From the NCBI GenBank assembly GCA_033439685.1, contig JAUEDM010000004.1, positions 3,782,001 through 3,846,000 on the forward strand: a stretch of 64,000 nt of DNA, written 5' to 3'. Origin of the DNA: Apodospora peruviana (Eukaryota > Ascomycota > Sordariomycetes > Sordariales > Lasiosphaeriaceae). This document shows, one piece after another, positions 45,778-54,954 of the stretch. Under the pieces are notes generated by a model. It did no database searches and was not told where the DNA came from. It saw only the letters and a list, made by a program, of their open reading frames with translations. Position 1 is the first letter of the stretch; every line of letters starts with the position of its first letter. A program made the translations under genes and the position numbers.

Positions 45778-46029
45778 GGAGATAAGCATCTTTAGGCTTA
45801 TCGTCGTCGTCGTTAAAGCCATAGGTTGCAAAGTGCTGAACGGAGAAGTCCAGACGCCAGTCTCCTTATCATAGCTCTCGAAGGTGGTGTCTACAATAGC
45901 GGTCTTCAACCTCTCGATGTGCCTCTCAAGTCGCCTTCCGGAAGTTGTAAGTCCTCCAAGAGGATAAGAATGCTCCAGGGAGATAAGCATCTTTATCTTT
46001 ATCATCGTCGTCGTGAAAGCCATAGGTTG
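45778..46029. repeat. Pair of 51-bp direct repeats
   Basis: 45778-45828 and 45979-46029 are the same length and mostly identical (GGAGATAAGCATCTTTA at the left, AAAGCCATAGGTTG at the right, with GTCGTCGT in the middle). The spacing is 201 bp. They lie upstream of the PKS fragment in a region with no clear gene. Confidence 0.75.
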
Positions 46030-46751
46030 TTGTTGTTGCGTACCAGCCAGGTGGATCCCTAACTCCGGCCGTTTCCATAGATCCACAGGACTGACCGGCT
46101 CCGTACGTAGCACGAGTCGGCCGGAGCATGGCTCCGGCAGCCCCATTACCTCTTCAACCGGCTTCTATAACTGACACGCAGTCATACCACTGCACGTACG
46201 CGCGGTATCGGCATTCCTAAGCTCAAATCGTGTAGACACGAGCTCTGCATGCCGAGTTCCGAGCTCAGCCGTCTATAGCCGAGCTTCTTTTTTGTATATA
46301 AAGTAGTAGTTTCCTCCTTTCGTCGATGCCCTATCTTTTGGGAGGATACGTCTCAACATTAGTTCTATTCTCGAGTATCCACCTTAACCCAACGTTACAA
46401 TATGGAATAAGAACTGAGATGGAACAGTATCGCACACAATGGATACCATAAAGGGCCCAATTCCATTGCATTTTCCACCTCGCATTCTTGCGCTCCTCAA
46501 TCTCTCCGCCTTGGCTGACTCGGGGACTACATGGGTCGAATTCGAGAAGGAGTCAATTGGTCGCCAGCTTTGTTTTGGCCACCCACCTGTCCGAAAGACG
46601 ATCGTTCCTCAGTGCAGCCGATTCGCTCATCACCTTTCTCCTGTATTATTTTACTGGTCCCTGGGTCCCTCGGCTCTGAGGCTGACACCCTCCGACGGAC
46701 CGTCTTCAAAGACGCCTTTGGCTGTAGGATCACAATCCTTGCTCAAGGTAG
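46030..46751. other. Decayed accessory sequence, no gene recognised
   Basis: Open frames such as 46439-46837 (+) cross the methyltransferase-tail relic in a non-homologous frame and are not supported. A TATA-like TTGTATATAAAG occurs near 46289-46301 without an evident gene downstream. Confidence 0.4.
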
Positions 46752-46950
46752 GTGTCCCGGGGGAAAGGACAATGGTTGGGTGGCATGCTTACCTATGTTG
46801 TGTTAGCGAGGAGAAAGTAATAGAGGCGAAAACCTGAAGGCGGATGGATAGGCTGTAGTAGATGTATCTGAAACAAGTCTTTGAGGAACTAACTGAAGCG
46901 ATTTGGTAAACCTGCTACGCAAGGTCCACTGTCAGCTCTAGAGAGCCCTG
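46752..46950 (+). pseudogene. Relic of a methyltransferase 3' end (second copy)
   Basis: The DNA aligns with 48990-49165, the 3' end and flank of the methyltransferase relic at 48.4-49.05 kb. Shared landmarks: TGTCC..GGGAA..GA, GGTT.GGTGGC.TGCTTA, a GCGA.GAGGAAGTA block around the stop, then AAACCTGAAGGC and GTAGATGTAT. Here the frame is destroyed, so only DNA-level similarity remains. The following open stretch (DIPEASWDVGSAAENV..., to about 47170) is not recognised. Confidence 0.6.
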
Positions 46951-47530
46951 GACGGGGGTGCTGGCGGCGCTGCGGGTAAAGAATAGTCGGGATATCCCTG
47001 AGGCGAGCTGGGACGTCGGGTCCGCGGCGGAGAACGTTGATTTCTGGCCAAGCTGGCGCAAGATCCTGCGGGAGAGGCTGCTGCCGCTGGGGTTACGGGG
47101 AACGATTGGAGGGCTTTCGACCGGGAGCGGCATTTTCCTCAACAGCACCACTGTTAGATATATCTTGATTTAGTTATACCTAAAATCCTCAAATAGCTTT
47201 GATATAGTGTCTTTCTTACACTAACCCGACATGTTCTAACATTGGATTTTAAGAAAAGGGGAGAGAGGTGGAAGATTGGCTTGAATGTCCCTGGCCCATT
47301 TGCCCCCCTGGCCACCGGTGGGCCAATCAAAGGCCACTGTTTTCCAGAAAGGGCAAGTTCTAGCAGCCCCACTGTGGCACGGGCCACTGGACGACTGTAT
47401 TTAAGCCTTTTTTTTTGGACGGCCAAAAGTTTCTCTCCTCGGCATCCTTCTTACAACCACCCAAATCATTCATTTATCTGCCGTCCCTTTTACTTTCGGG
47501 GCAACATTATAAATCCAACTTACAACGCGA

Positions 47531-48147
47531 ATGGAGGTTACAAACGTTCTATCCAAACTCGAGAACGGCGACATAACATCGAAGCGGAAGATGGATGACG
47601 ATGACATAATCCGGGTCAAAAAGACCAAACAGACAACGAGAGCGCAAGTGGGGAGCTCGGAGAAGGCGAGTGGCTGGTAAAGGGCCCGCAGGAAGAGATG
47701 GCCGACCTGTTGTCAACGAGCAGTGTGCCGCCTGACACTATGCAGACCTTGTTGTCACGTTCTCTAGATCTCGTGGGTTCCGAGTGCTCCGATAAGATGA
47801 TGGGTGTGGAGCTGACGAGTGAGCAGACCGAGAAACAGCTAGTTGAATACGAGGACAAGCCCAAGGACTTGTCCCAGTGCAATCATCGCCTTGAGCGTAG
47901 ACTTGATGAGGTGGTCAAGGAGTCAGAGGGCCCGTCAGGAGCCTCGACGGTTTCTGGAGTTAACTCCCAAGCTACAGACATGGCGTCACCTCGAGAAAAC
48001 GTGAGCGGCAAACATGAGGGCCACGGCGGTACTCATAGATTGATGTGCCTATCCCGGAGGAAAGTATGTCCTCCTTATAATCCCCGATACAGCCCTGAAG
48101 ATTTTCTTTCTTGGGAAACAAAAAGGGCCCTCCTCGGTGGTGGATAA
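47531..48147 (+). pseudogene. Unrecognised acidic protein with one frameshift
   Basis: Starts at the ATG at 47531 (MEVTNVLSKLENGDITSKRK). After the acidic MDDDD run (GATGACGATGAC) the best coding moves one frame: HNPGQKDQTDNESASGELGE, GEWLVKGPQEEMADLLST, continuing to a stop at 48147. The joined product would be about 204 residues, with a heptad-like stretch (EQTEKQLVEYEDKPKDLSQC, then NHRLERRLDEVVKES) suggesting a coiled coil, and a basic Arg/Lys-rich close. The frame switch sits in a short trinucleotide repeat, a common place for slippage or sequencing error. No family recognised. A TATA-like TGTATTTAAG precedes it by about 130 bp. Confidence 0.5.
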
Positions 48148-48384
48148 GGGATGCACTTGAGGACTCGGCTCCGCGATATAATTACGGTATGCATACATGC
48201 TTGTACCCACTTGCTCCGTTCTTCCTAGATTAGCAAATACTATCGTGTGAGATTAAAATTGAGGTCGTGAACCCGACGTTTGTGCCTCGCGAGGAAGCGT
48301 GATGAAATATTGAGTCAAATCTTCGTTATTGTACCTGGTACTGTGAAGAGTATATCCAGGTGCTATCGCAGGAACGCCAGCAAA

Positions 48385-49052
48385 TCAGTCCCGTCCCGCT
48401 GGATCATGTGCTGACACCGGTCCCGGCCAAGCCGACATCGTCATCTGCGCCACCGCGGCGCACTTCATCGGCCCAGATGGCATGGCAAAGTCCATGACGA
48501 CCATGCTGAAGCCCGGCGGCACGATGGCCGTCTTCAGCTACTGGATGCCATCTTTTCCCTGCCTATCAACGCGCTCGCGGACACATTGGCCAGCGTGATC
48601 GATAATCTTGTTCTTGCCACGTTGCAGTCAAGGGAACCGGAGACCAAGAAGCTGAGCGAGACGAGGTTTGCCAAGGCGGTGGGACGGAGGATGACGGGGA
48701 AGGCCGTGAATAGGGTTTATGTGAATGCGCTTCCAGGCGAAGTTCCGCTTTGGGGGCTTTTCAGAAGTTTGCGAGAGAAGGCGAGACGGTTGGAGGGGTA
48801 TCAAGGGTTAAAAAAGGAGAGGAGGTGGTGCGGCTTGAGAGTGAGAGAGATGAAGAGGCGGCAGTTTAAGGTGGATATAAGGCGTAGTTAGAGAATTTCT
48901 TTGATTTGATTAGGCCGGAAGGTGATGTTGAGTTGAGCGGGCAGTCGAAGAGTGCGTTTGAGGAGTGGGATAGGATTTTCGAGGAGGAGTGTCCGGACGG
49001 GAAGACGAGGGTTAGGTGGCCTGCTTATTTTATGTTGGCGAAGAGGAAGTAG
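48385..49052 (+). pseudogene. SAM-dependent methyltransferase relic, multiple frameshifts
   Basis: Pieces of a class I methyltransferase of the fungal TMT1/CRG1-like group appear in order but in different frames. First GQADIVICATAAHFIGPDGM and AKSMTTMLKPGGTMAVFSYW (motifs II-III: acidic strand and the LKPGG loop). Then, after a shift near 48545, SLPINALADTLASVIDNLVL and ETKKLSETRFAKAVGRRMTG. Then KFAREGETVGGV, EEVVRLESERDEE in another frame, and finally NFFDLIRPEGDVELSGQSKS and AFEEWDRIFEEECPDGKTRV, ending RWPAYFMLAKRK at a TAG at 49050-49052. The N-terminal SAM-binding GxGxG part is missing. Non-functional. Confidence 0.7.
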
Positions 49053-49313
49053 GGCACAAACCTGAAGGCAGAGAGATAGCTTTTGGTAGATGTATGACTG
49101 TTTCAACGAGCCTCTCAAGCGAATTAACAAAGCTGCAAATGCCAGGTACGCAACTGACTCTAGAATACGGTTCTCCAGTGGACAATACAGCCTTGTATCT
49201 AAACCAACTTGTTGCTCCCGATCTAGAATAAACCCCAAAACGCCATACTGCAGCAGTACATAAATGATGACGCGTGCTTGCATCCAAGTCCATCGATGTT
49301 GTTCGTTGGTCAC

Positions 49314-50503
49314 TCATTCAGCCACTAAACACACATATGATGCATAGTCTGCCAAATAGCCCTCGTCTCGCTCAATTTCCTCGTCTTCACTCTCTTCATC
49401 GCCGGGAACAGAGTATATCCATGCAAAGATATCATCATCCGGCTCGCATGGCCCGATTCTAGGCCTCGAAGAGGTGCGACGTCGGCGGCCGCCACGGTAG
49501 TACCACCAAGCCCCAGCGTCTCGCTGGTCCCGTACTCGCCTGCGTTTCGCCATTGGTTGACAAAGTCGCGCCATCCATCTTCTTTGTAGTCGACAGGCCT
49601 GGCCCAATAGAAATTCATCTCCGTCGCTTCTTTCTCGGCTTGGTAGGTGCTCAACTTTGCTTGATGATGGCGTTGCTTAGTCCACCTAAACATCGGTCGG
49701 ATAATTGAATTTTGGCCCTCGGTTTCGCCTGGGTGATGTCTAGGCATTGGAAACACCAGAAACATTTCCCCCAGATGACATGTAGGATTGGGTTTAAACA
49801 TAGGATATTCCAGTATTCGTCACTACACCCGGTCCCCTTGGTAAGAAGATCCTCAAAGATGTTATCGTGTTCATTTTTGAACTCTTCAGTGTAAAACCAC
49901 ATTGTATTGTGCGCAACACTCTCAAGACTTTCGAGGCTTTTGGTACTTTTGTTTGCTGCCCAAGGGAAAATGTGTGCGCGTTCCGGCATAGCAGCGCCTG
50001 TGAGAACACACTTCCAATTGTCTCTTTTCGTGGCTAGATCTTTTGCCTTTTCCGACCGGCTTTTTAAAGTCTCTGGATTGCCAGATGGGGGTTTCCCATC
50101 TGATGGGCTATTGCAGATGACCTGGCCCTGAACCGGGCTGCTGGGTGCCTTTCGCTTTTTGAAGAGACAGAGGAATTTCCGTCGTCGATTTCGGTTTTTG
50201 GAAGAGGTGGAATTCGGTTTGTTAGATGGCTGAACACGGTATTTTTCATAGCGAATGAACATACCTATCCAAACAAATAGTTCCATATCCCGAGCCGGAA
50301 ACTTGCGAGTACCTTTGAAGACGCCCATACAATATTCGAGAAATGGGATTGGGGCGAACATGATCATTGCGATATCTATTGCACGGAGGTTTAACTTCCC
50401 GATTTTATCCCTGGCCGCTTTCTCAAAAATATCGATTCGGGTTTTAACCTCTTCAATCGGCAAGATTTCCACGAGAAAATGCCCGCTCTGGATCGCTGCT
50501 CAT
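49314..50503 (-). pseudogene. Fungal HNH-nuclease-domain protein, frameshifted
   Basis: From the ATG at 50503 (MSSDPERAFSRG) coding moves after about 10 codons into the frame of VEILPIEEVKTRIDIFEKAA. This long stretch includes KRDNWKCVLTGAAMPERAHI FPWA (the CxxTG...CHI-type HNH block of fungal proteins, with Arg-Ala-His here), ESLESVAHNTMWFY and YWNILCLNPILHVIWGK. It then shifts near 49700 to RWTKQRHHQAKLSTYQ, then FYWARPVDYKEDGWRDFVNQ and PLRGLESGH. Near 49460 it shifts again to DDDIFAWIYSVPGDEESEDE, ending at 49314. At least three frame changes are needed. Function of this HNH family is unknown; it is common in expanded, often RIP-affected, fungal accessory regions. No intron explains the changes. 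Confidence 0.65.
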
Positions 50504-50860
50504 TGTGGCCGTGAGGTTGTCGATATCGAATTTTGTCGCAAGTCAGATTGTTTGTGAACGACGTCAAAAGTCTGAAACCCCTTTTAAATCTGCCAATTTG
50601 ATGGCGAAGTGCTTGATTCAATGCAATGAGCAGATATTTTGTTGTAAAGAAGGATGATGAATTAAGTTATGTAGCTGGCTCGCACGATGGGACTTTTGAG
50701 GTGGATGCGAGCACGGGCCACAGTACGCTAATCTACTTTTGGTTGAGACCTACAATAACAGCCTTTCCTTTCCTGTATTACAATCTAAGAGCCGGAAACT
50801 AAATTAGCGATCGTTTTGCGTTGTGTAGGCATGTGGAGTGGACCGGCAAGATTAACTGTA

Positions 50861-51089
50861 CACCATTCCATGGTAAATAGTTGCCATCGAGTACTTTGCA
50901 AGGGTCCAGCTCGTGACTTTTCATGGCACCTGGTAGTCAGTCCTCCTGGAAATTCTCATTTACGCAGCAAAATATCCCTTGTAAAGACCGTCTCAAGCCC
51001 CAGCAGGCGATCACAAAATATGCCACGGACAAGGAATCTTACAGGATTTTGTATGGTACCTGATGGCTACTATTTACCGTGGAATGGTG
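50861..51089. mobile_element. MITE copy B, TA target site, terminal inverted repeats
   Basis: 229 bp bounded by TA at 50859-50860 and 51090-51091. The left terminus reads CACCATTCCATGGTAAATAG then TTGCCATCGAGTAC; the right terminus is its imperfect inverse, GTACCTGATGGCTACTATTT then ACCGTGGAATGGTG. About 30 of 35 terminal positions pair. The reverse complement aligns along its whole length with copy A at 9889-10112. Its better-preserved termini suggest it is the younger copy. A plus-strand open frame (50816-51139) spans the element by chance. Confidence 0.88.
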
Positions 51090-51091
51090 TA

Positions 51092-51822
51092 TTGATGGTC
51101 GCAAGGATGGATGCCGAAGCCCCGCTAAAAATCAAATAAATACAGCAGCCTGTAGACCGGTCACTCGCCTATAGATCAAGGCTTGAAAATTTGTTAGCGG
51201 GAGACTTCGCTCCAAAGTACAAGAGCCAACCCTTGTTTTCTACCGCTTTAACCCTGAGATCAAGGCAGCGCTAGACTTTCTCTTATTTTGAGGCTTCGAT
51301 TCACACAAGTTCATTGGCTTTCTCAACCTTGCTCCCATCCACTGAAGTCACACGCTAACAAACTTTCCGGGGGTTGAGGTCGCTCCTGTCTCTGATTTCG
51401 ATTTCCACTATCGGGGATGACGCGCTGTGGCCCTGTGCGCGCGCAGTGGAGTATTGAACCTGCTTGTCACGTGCCCCATAAGAAGTAGGGTAAAAAGCTC
51501 CTATGCTCTATAGTATGCTACGAAAATAGTAAGACGAACAAGAAAAGAAGAGAGCAAATTGTAGTGCGCTCGATCGAAGTGGTATCGGTGCACGGGCCAC
51601 AATGCCAAGATTCCTGCTGGCCAGGTCTGTTGGACCTACAACGGCCAATCAGAAGACGATGCAGCCAGTCGTCTAGTGGTCTGTGCGTACATCGTCACAC
51701 TGCTGTGGATTTCGTGAAGAAATGTAATAGGAGATAGACAGGCAAATCTTTGTTATTGCACCTGCGTAGAAAAATATCCAAGTGCCAAGTATCTTAGGAA
51801 TGCTTGCAAATATGCGTCGAGC
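51092..51822. other. Intergenic, no gene recognised
   Basis: Between MITE B and the NmrA-like gene. The stretch at about 51743-51815, just 3' of the NmrA-like stop, is related to 48312-48390 at DNA level. Confidence 0.45.
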
Positions 51823-52908
51823 CTAATGAGTCCTCGTAATCTCACCATTCTTCCCCATACGCACCGCAATCTTGGTAGCCTCGTCCAGATCTTCCACAGG
51901 AAGGCCCAAGACCACATTATCGGTGCCCCTCTTGCTCTCGTAGTCCCCACCGCCAGCCGCAAAGAACATGCGACTGTACAACATCTTTGTAAACGCCGCG
52001 AAATTCCCCTTCTGCACCTCCGCCATACCCTCCTTCCAACGCTGCTCCGCCGACTCGCGTGTGATAGTCCAATCGGCATCCGTTGTTCCCGTGACCCTCT
52101 TGACAGCCTCAAACATGTCCTTCTGCGTCAAGCGAAAGCTCGAGATATACACCGTTTTGTCGCCGAAATGTGACAGCGTAGTCGACTTGTCATTCTCGTC
52201 ATCGGGAAGCACCTTGAGACTTAGCAGACTCGCCACAGCCCGTCCACACTGCGGCCAGGTACTAGTATTGATGGGCACATCGCCGTCGTCGAAGAGGGTG
52301 AGTGATTTGTTCTGAAAGTCGAAACCGAACCTGTCCGCGCCGCCGCCGAGGCTGAACTCGTACCAGAAGTTGCAGGCGAGGAAGATATGCGAGCTGACGC
52401 CGTGGCGGGCGATCTCGGCGCGGACGCTGTCGCGCATCTGGGTGAGGAAACTGTCGTTGCAGAGGGAGTCGTTGGCGGGATCGTGGCCGAACCAATTGGG
52501 GAAGATGTATTTGACGTTCGCCTTGGCCGCTGCTGCGATCAGTTTGGCTGTTGTGTCCCGCGGCGCGGTGACGGCCATCGTGATGATGAGGGCTTGGGTG
52601 CCGCGGAGAGCTGAGACGAGAGCCGAGTCGTCATCGCCGCTGTGATCTGCCCGGACGATGTTGAGACCTTCCAGGTCGATCTTGTTGGTGCTGTCGGGCC
52701 GGGTGATGGCTGTTACGGCGTACTTGCCGGTCTGAAGGAGGGCGGAGGCGATAACGCTACCAATTTGCCCGCCGGCCTAGGAGAAGAGTTAGCCAAGGAA
52801 ATTGGCTGGATTATGGTTACAGTGGAATTGACGTACCCCGACTATGGCGACTTTCTCGATGCGATTGGTAAAACCCGCGGGCTGATCTTTGGCAAGGAGC
52901 ACGGCCAT
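51823..52908 (-). CDS. NmrA-like / isoflavone-reductase-like NAD(P)-binding protein
   Basis: Two exons, 52908-52837 and 52776-51823, with a 60-nt intron (GTACGT donor, GCTAACT branch site, CCTAG acceptor). They sum to 1,026 nt, giving 341 residues. Splicing restores the Rossmann dinucleotide-binding motif across the junction: KVAIVG / AGGQIGSVIASALL. Further features: TGKYAVTAITRPDS, the strand QALIITMAV, KANVKYIFPNWFGHDPAND, SHIFLACNFWYEFSLGG and INTSTWPQCGRAVASLLSL. It resembles the NmrA-like proteins often annotated CipA-like or isoflavone-reductase-like in ascomycetes. Such proteins use NAD(P)H as reductases or redox sensors and are frequent tailoring enzymes. The substrate is unknown. 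It is the only intact member of the metabolic-type genes in 44.9-52.9 kb. Confidence 0.88.
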
Positions 52909-53477
52909 ATTTGCTGTGTGTGAAGGAAGTCTGCAGATTGAGATGTGGAGGTCGCAGGTTTGCCAATTGAGGATGCCCGGGATAGCTTGGCAATTAAATG
53001 TGATGACGTTCAATTCAAACCCCGACTGCCGGGATAGCACCACTCGAGTGCCCCCGAGCTGCGAGACAACTGCGCGCCCTGGTGTTATCGGATTTAAGGA
53101 GTTAACCGCGGGATCGGTAATAGAGGGCGCTTTGTTAAGAAGAATTAACGAGTCTGTTATGGGAAATGGCTGGGTAACCACAGGATTACCCATAGGTGCC
53201 AATCCAAGGTCGGATATGTCGGCGTTAGGGTTCTCGACGTCTTCTCTCCGTACTTGTGTACGAGGTTCTGGAGTCTACGGATTTCTTGGACAATAATCCT
53301 CCCATATAAAGACAAGGCTGACAACTTTCCTTGAATTGGACACGTCTCCGTGGGAGCTACACCTGGAGAAATTCCTTGTCAATACATAATCCTCGATTTA
53401 GTCGTGAAGAAGCCTAGTCAAAGTGCAATTCAGTCAGTGAATAATATATATATATACATATATTCGGCAAGTCTGTA
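52909..53477. other. Intergenic, no gene recognised
   Basis: Upstream region of the NmrA-like gene up to the transposon. An AT microsatellite (ATATATATATACATATAT) lies at about 53446-53463, next to the transposon end. Confidence 0.5.
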
Positions 53478-53490
53478 TAACGTGGTCCAC

Positions 53491-53556
53491 AAGCATGCCG
53501 CGCACCCAAGCATGCCGCGCACCCAAGCATGCCGCGCACCCAAGCATGCCGCGCAC
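53491..53556. repeat. 17-bp tandem repeat made from the transposon terminus
   Basis: Three full units AAGCATGCCGCGCACCC plus a final 15-bp unit at 53491-53507, 53508-53524, 53525-53541 and 53542-53556, all identical. The unit consists of the inner 15 bp of the left terminal inverted repeat plus CC. The right end has only one copy. Confidence 0.95.
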
Positions 53557-53611
53557 TTTTTACTACCATACAACATCTTATCCTTGACACAGCATTCCAC
53601 CACCAAAAAAG

Positions 53612-54666
53612 ATGGCTGCACCGTCCCAAGAAGCCAGGATCATCCTTGCTATTGAGGCAATCCAGCGCGACAAAAACATAAGTCGTCGCAAAGCTGCAAA
53701 CATCTACCAAATACCCGAAACCACTCTACGCGACAGGATGAACGGTCGAACTCCACGACGCGACTATCGCCACAAAACCCATCGGTTAACAGCACTAGAA
53801 GAAGAGTCAGTTGTTCAATATATATTGAACCTAGATTCGCGAGGATTCGCGCCTTAGCTGGCTGGTGTTGAAGATATGGCCAAGAGAGCAACATTATTAC
53901 TATCAGCCTACCTGCTCATTCATCTCATCTAACCCAACCACTTGATGTTGGATGTTTCAGTGCCTTGAAAAAGGCGTACGGTCGGGAAATCGAGCACTAT
54001 GTCAGAGCGCATATCAACCACATCACCAAGGTCGAGTTCTTCCTCGCCTTCAAAGCCGCTCACTTTACCGCTATAACCGAAAGCAATATCAAGGGAGGTT
54101 TCAGAGGTGCAGGTCTAATCCCTTTCGACCCTGAGGCTGTAATATCCAAGCTGGATGTCAAGTTACGGACGCCAACACCGACTGGTCCCCCCTCCACAGC
54201 CGCTGATCCTTGGGTCTCCCAGACACCACAGAACCCAACAGAGGCTGTCTCACAATCGGAATTCATCAAAAATCAGATTGCTCGTCACCAGGAAAGCTCG
54301 CCAACACCAATTCTTACTGCTGTCGATCAGCTTGCGAAAGGGACGCAGGCATTGGCGCACTCGGTTACCCTCCTAGTCGCTGAGAACCGTACCCTCCGAA
54401 AGGCAAATGAGGCGCTTAGCAAACGTCCGAGGGCCAAAAAAACACGTGTGCGACTTGGAGGATCACTTACTGTAAGAGTTGGAAATGATATATTAGCCCA
54501 GAAAGAGGTGCAGGAACAAGTAGAGGGTGAAACGCGTGAAAATGGTTGTCGGCGGACCAGAACACAGACGGCTCTACGGCGTTGTAGCAAGTGTGGAAAG
54601 CCTGGGCACAATGCGCGCACGTGTCAAGAAGATGTGGAAATGTCTGATGTATATAATTCCGAATAG
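53612..54666 (+). pseudogene. Pogo-family transposase with catalytic-core deletion
   Basis: The ATG at 53612 begins MAAPSQEARIILAIEAIQRD, then KNISRRKAANIYQIPETTLR, the psq/CENP-B helix-turn-helix that binds the inverted repeats. It continues to LDSRGFAP, where a TAG replaces the residue normally before LAGVEDMA. Soon after ATLLLSA the sequence jumps to LPAHSSHLTQPLDVGCFSAL, the end of the DDE domain, in another frame. About 200 residues holding the catalytic aspartates are therefore gone. The C-terminal part continues (KKAYGREIEHYVRAHINHIT, FRGAGLIPFDPEAVISKL) and ends in a zinc knuckle CSKCGKPGHNARTC. It cannot produce an active transposase. Confidence 0.88.
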
Positions 54667-54954
54667 TTTCAGTATATTGTAGTTGTAGTGGTGCAATTAA
54701 TGCTTTTTATTGTGTGGTTGTGGAAAAGTGCGCGGCATGCTTGTGGACCACGTTATTGGAACATGTAAATGCATTGCTAGCTAATACTCATTGATCTTGA
54801 CGTCGTCAGAACGAAGACACCTGATCAATGACTGACCAATGTAAGCAACTCGCCGCTGCGAGCTCTGGTGGTTGTCATTAGCATGGCCTCCGTGCTAACA
54901 TACCTCCCTCACAACCATACAAAGAAACTTCGTAACGATAGGGTCCCGAACTAA

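Larger units (their letters stand above)
53480..54753. mobile_element. Fot1/pogo-type DNA transposon, internally deleted
   Basis: 1,274 bp bounded by TA (53478-53479 and 54754-54755) with perfect 26-bp terminal inverted repeats: ACGTGGTCCACAAGCATGCC plus GCGCAC at the left, and the exact inverse at 54728-54753. Inside are the start and end of a pogo-family transposase with most of the DDE catalytic core missing. TA targeting, the size of the inverted repeats and the psq-type helix-turn-helix identify the Tc1/mariner superfamily, Fot1/pogo branch. The left inverted repeat has been expanded in tandem. Perfect inverted repeats suggest recent activity or mobilisation in trans. Confidence 0.9.

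Noticed and set aside
45352..46146. 264-codon minus-strand frame across the PKS/NmrA relics
   Set aside because: It lies in a different frame from both recognisable remnants, has no family signal, and crosses their junction by chance.
50816..51139. 107-codon plus-strand frame
   Set aside because: It covers MITE copy B; the element explains the sequence and the translation has no known motif.
53491..53556. Array of identical 17-bp units considered as a CRISPR-like array
   Set aside because: Units are contiguous with no spacers, derive from the transposon terminus, and the host is a eukaryote.
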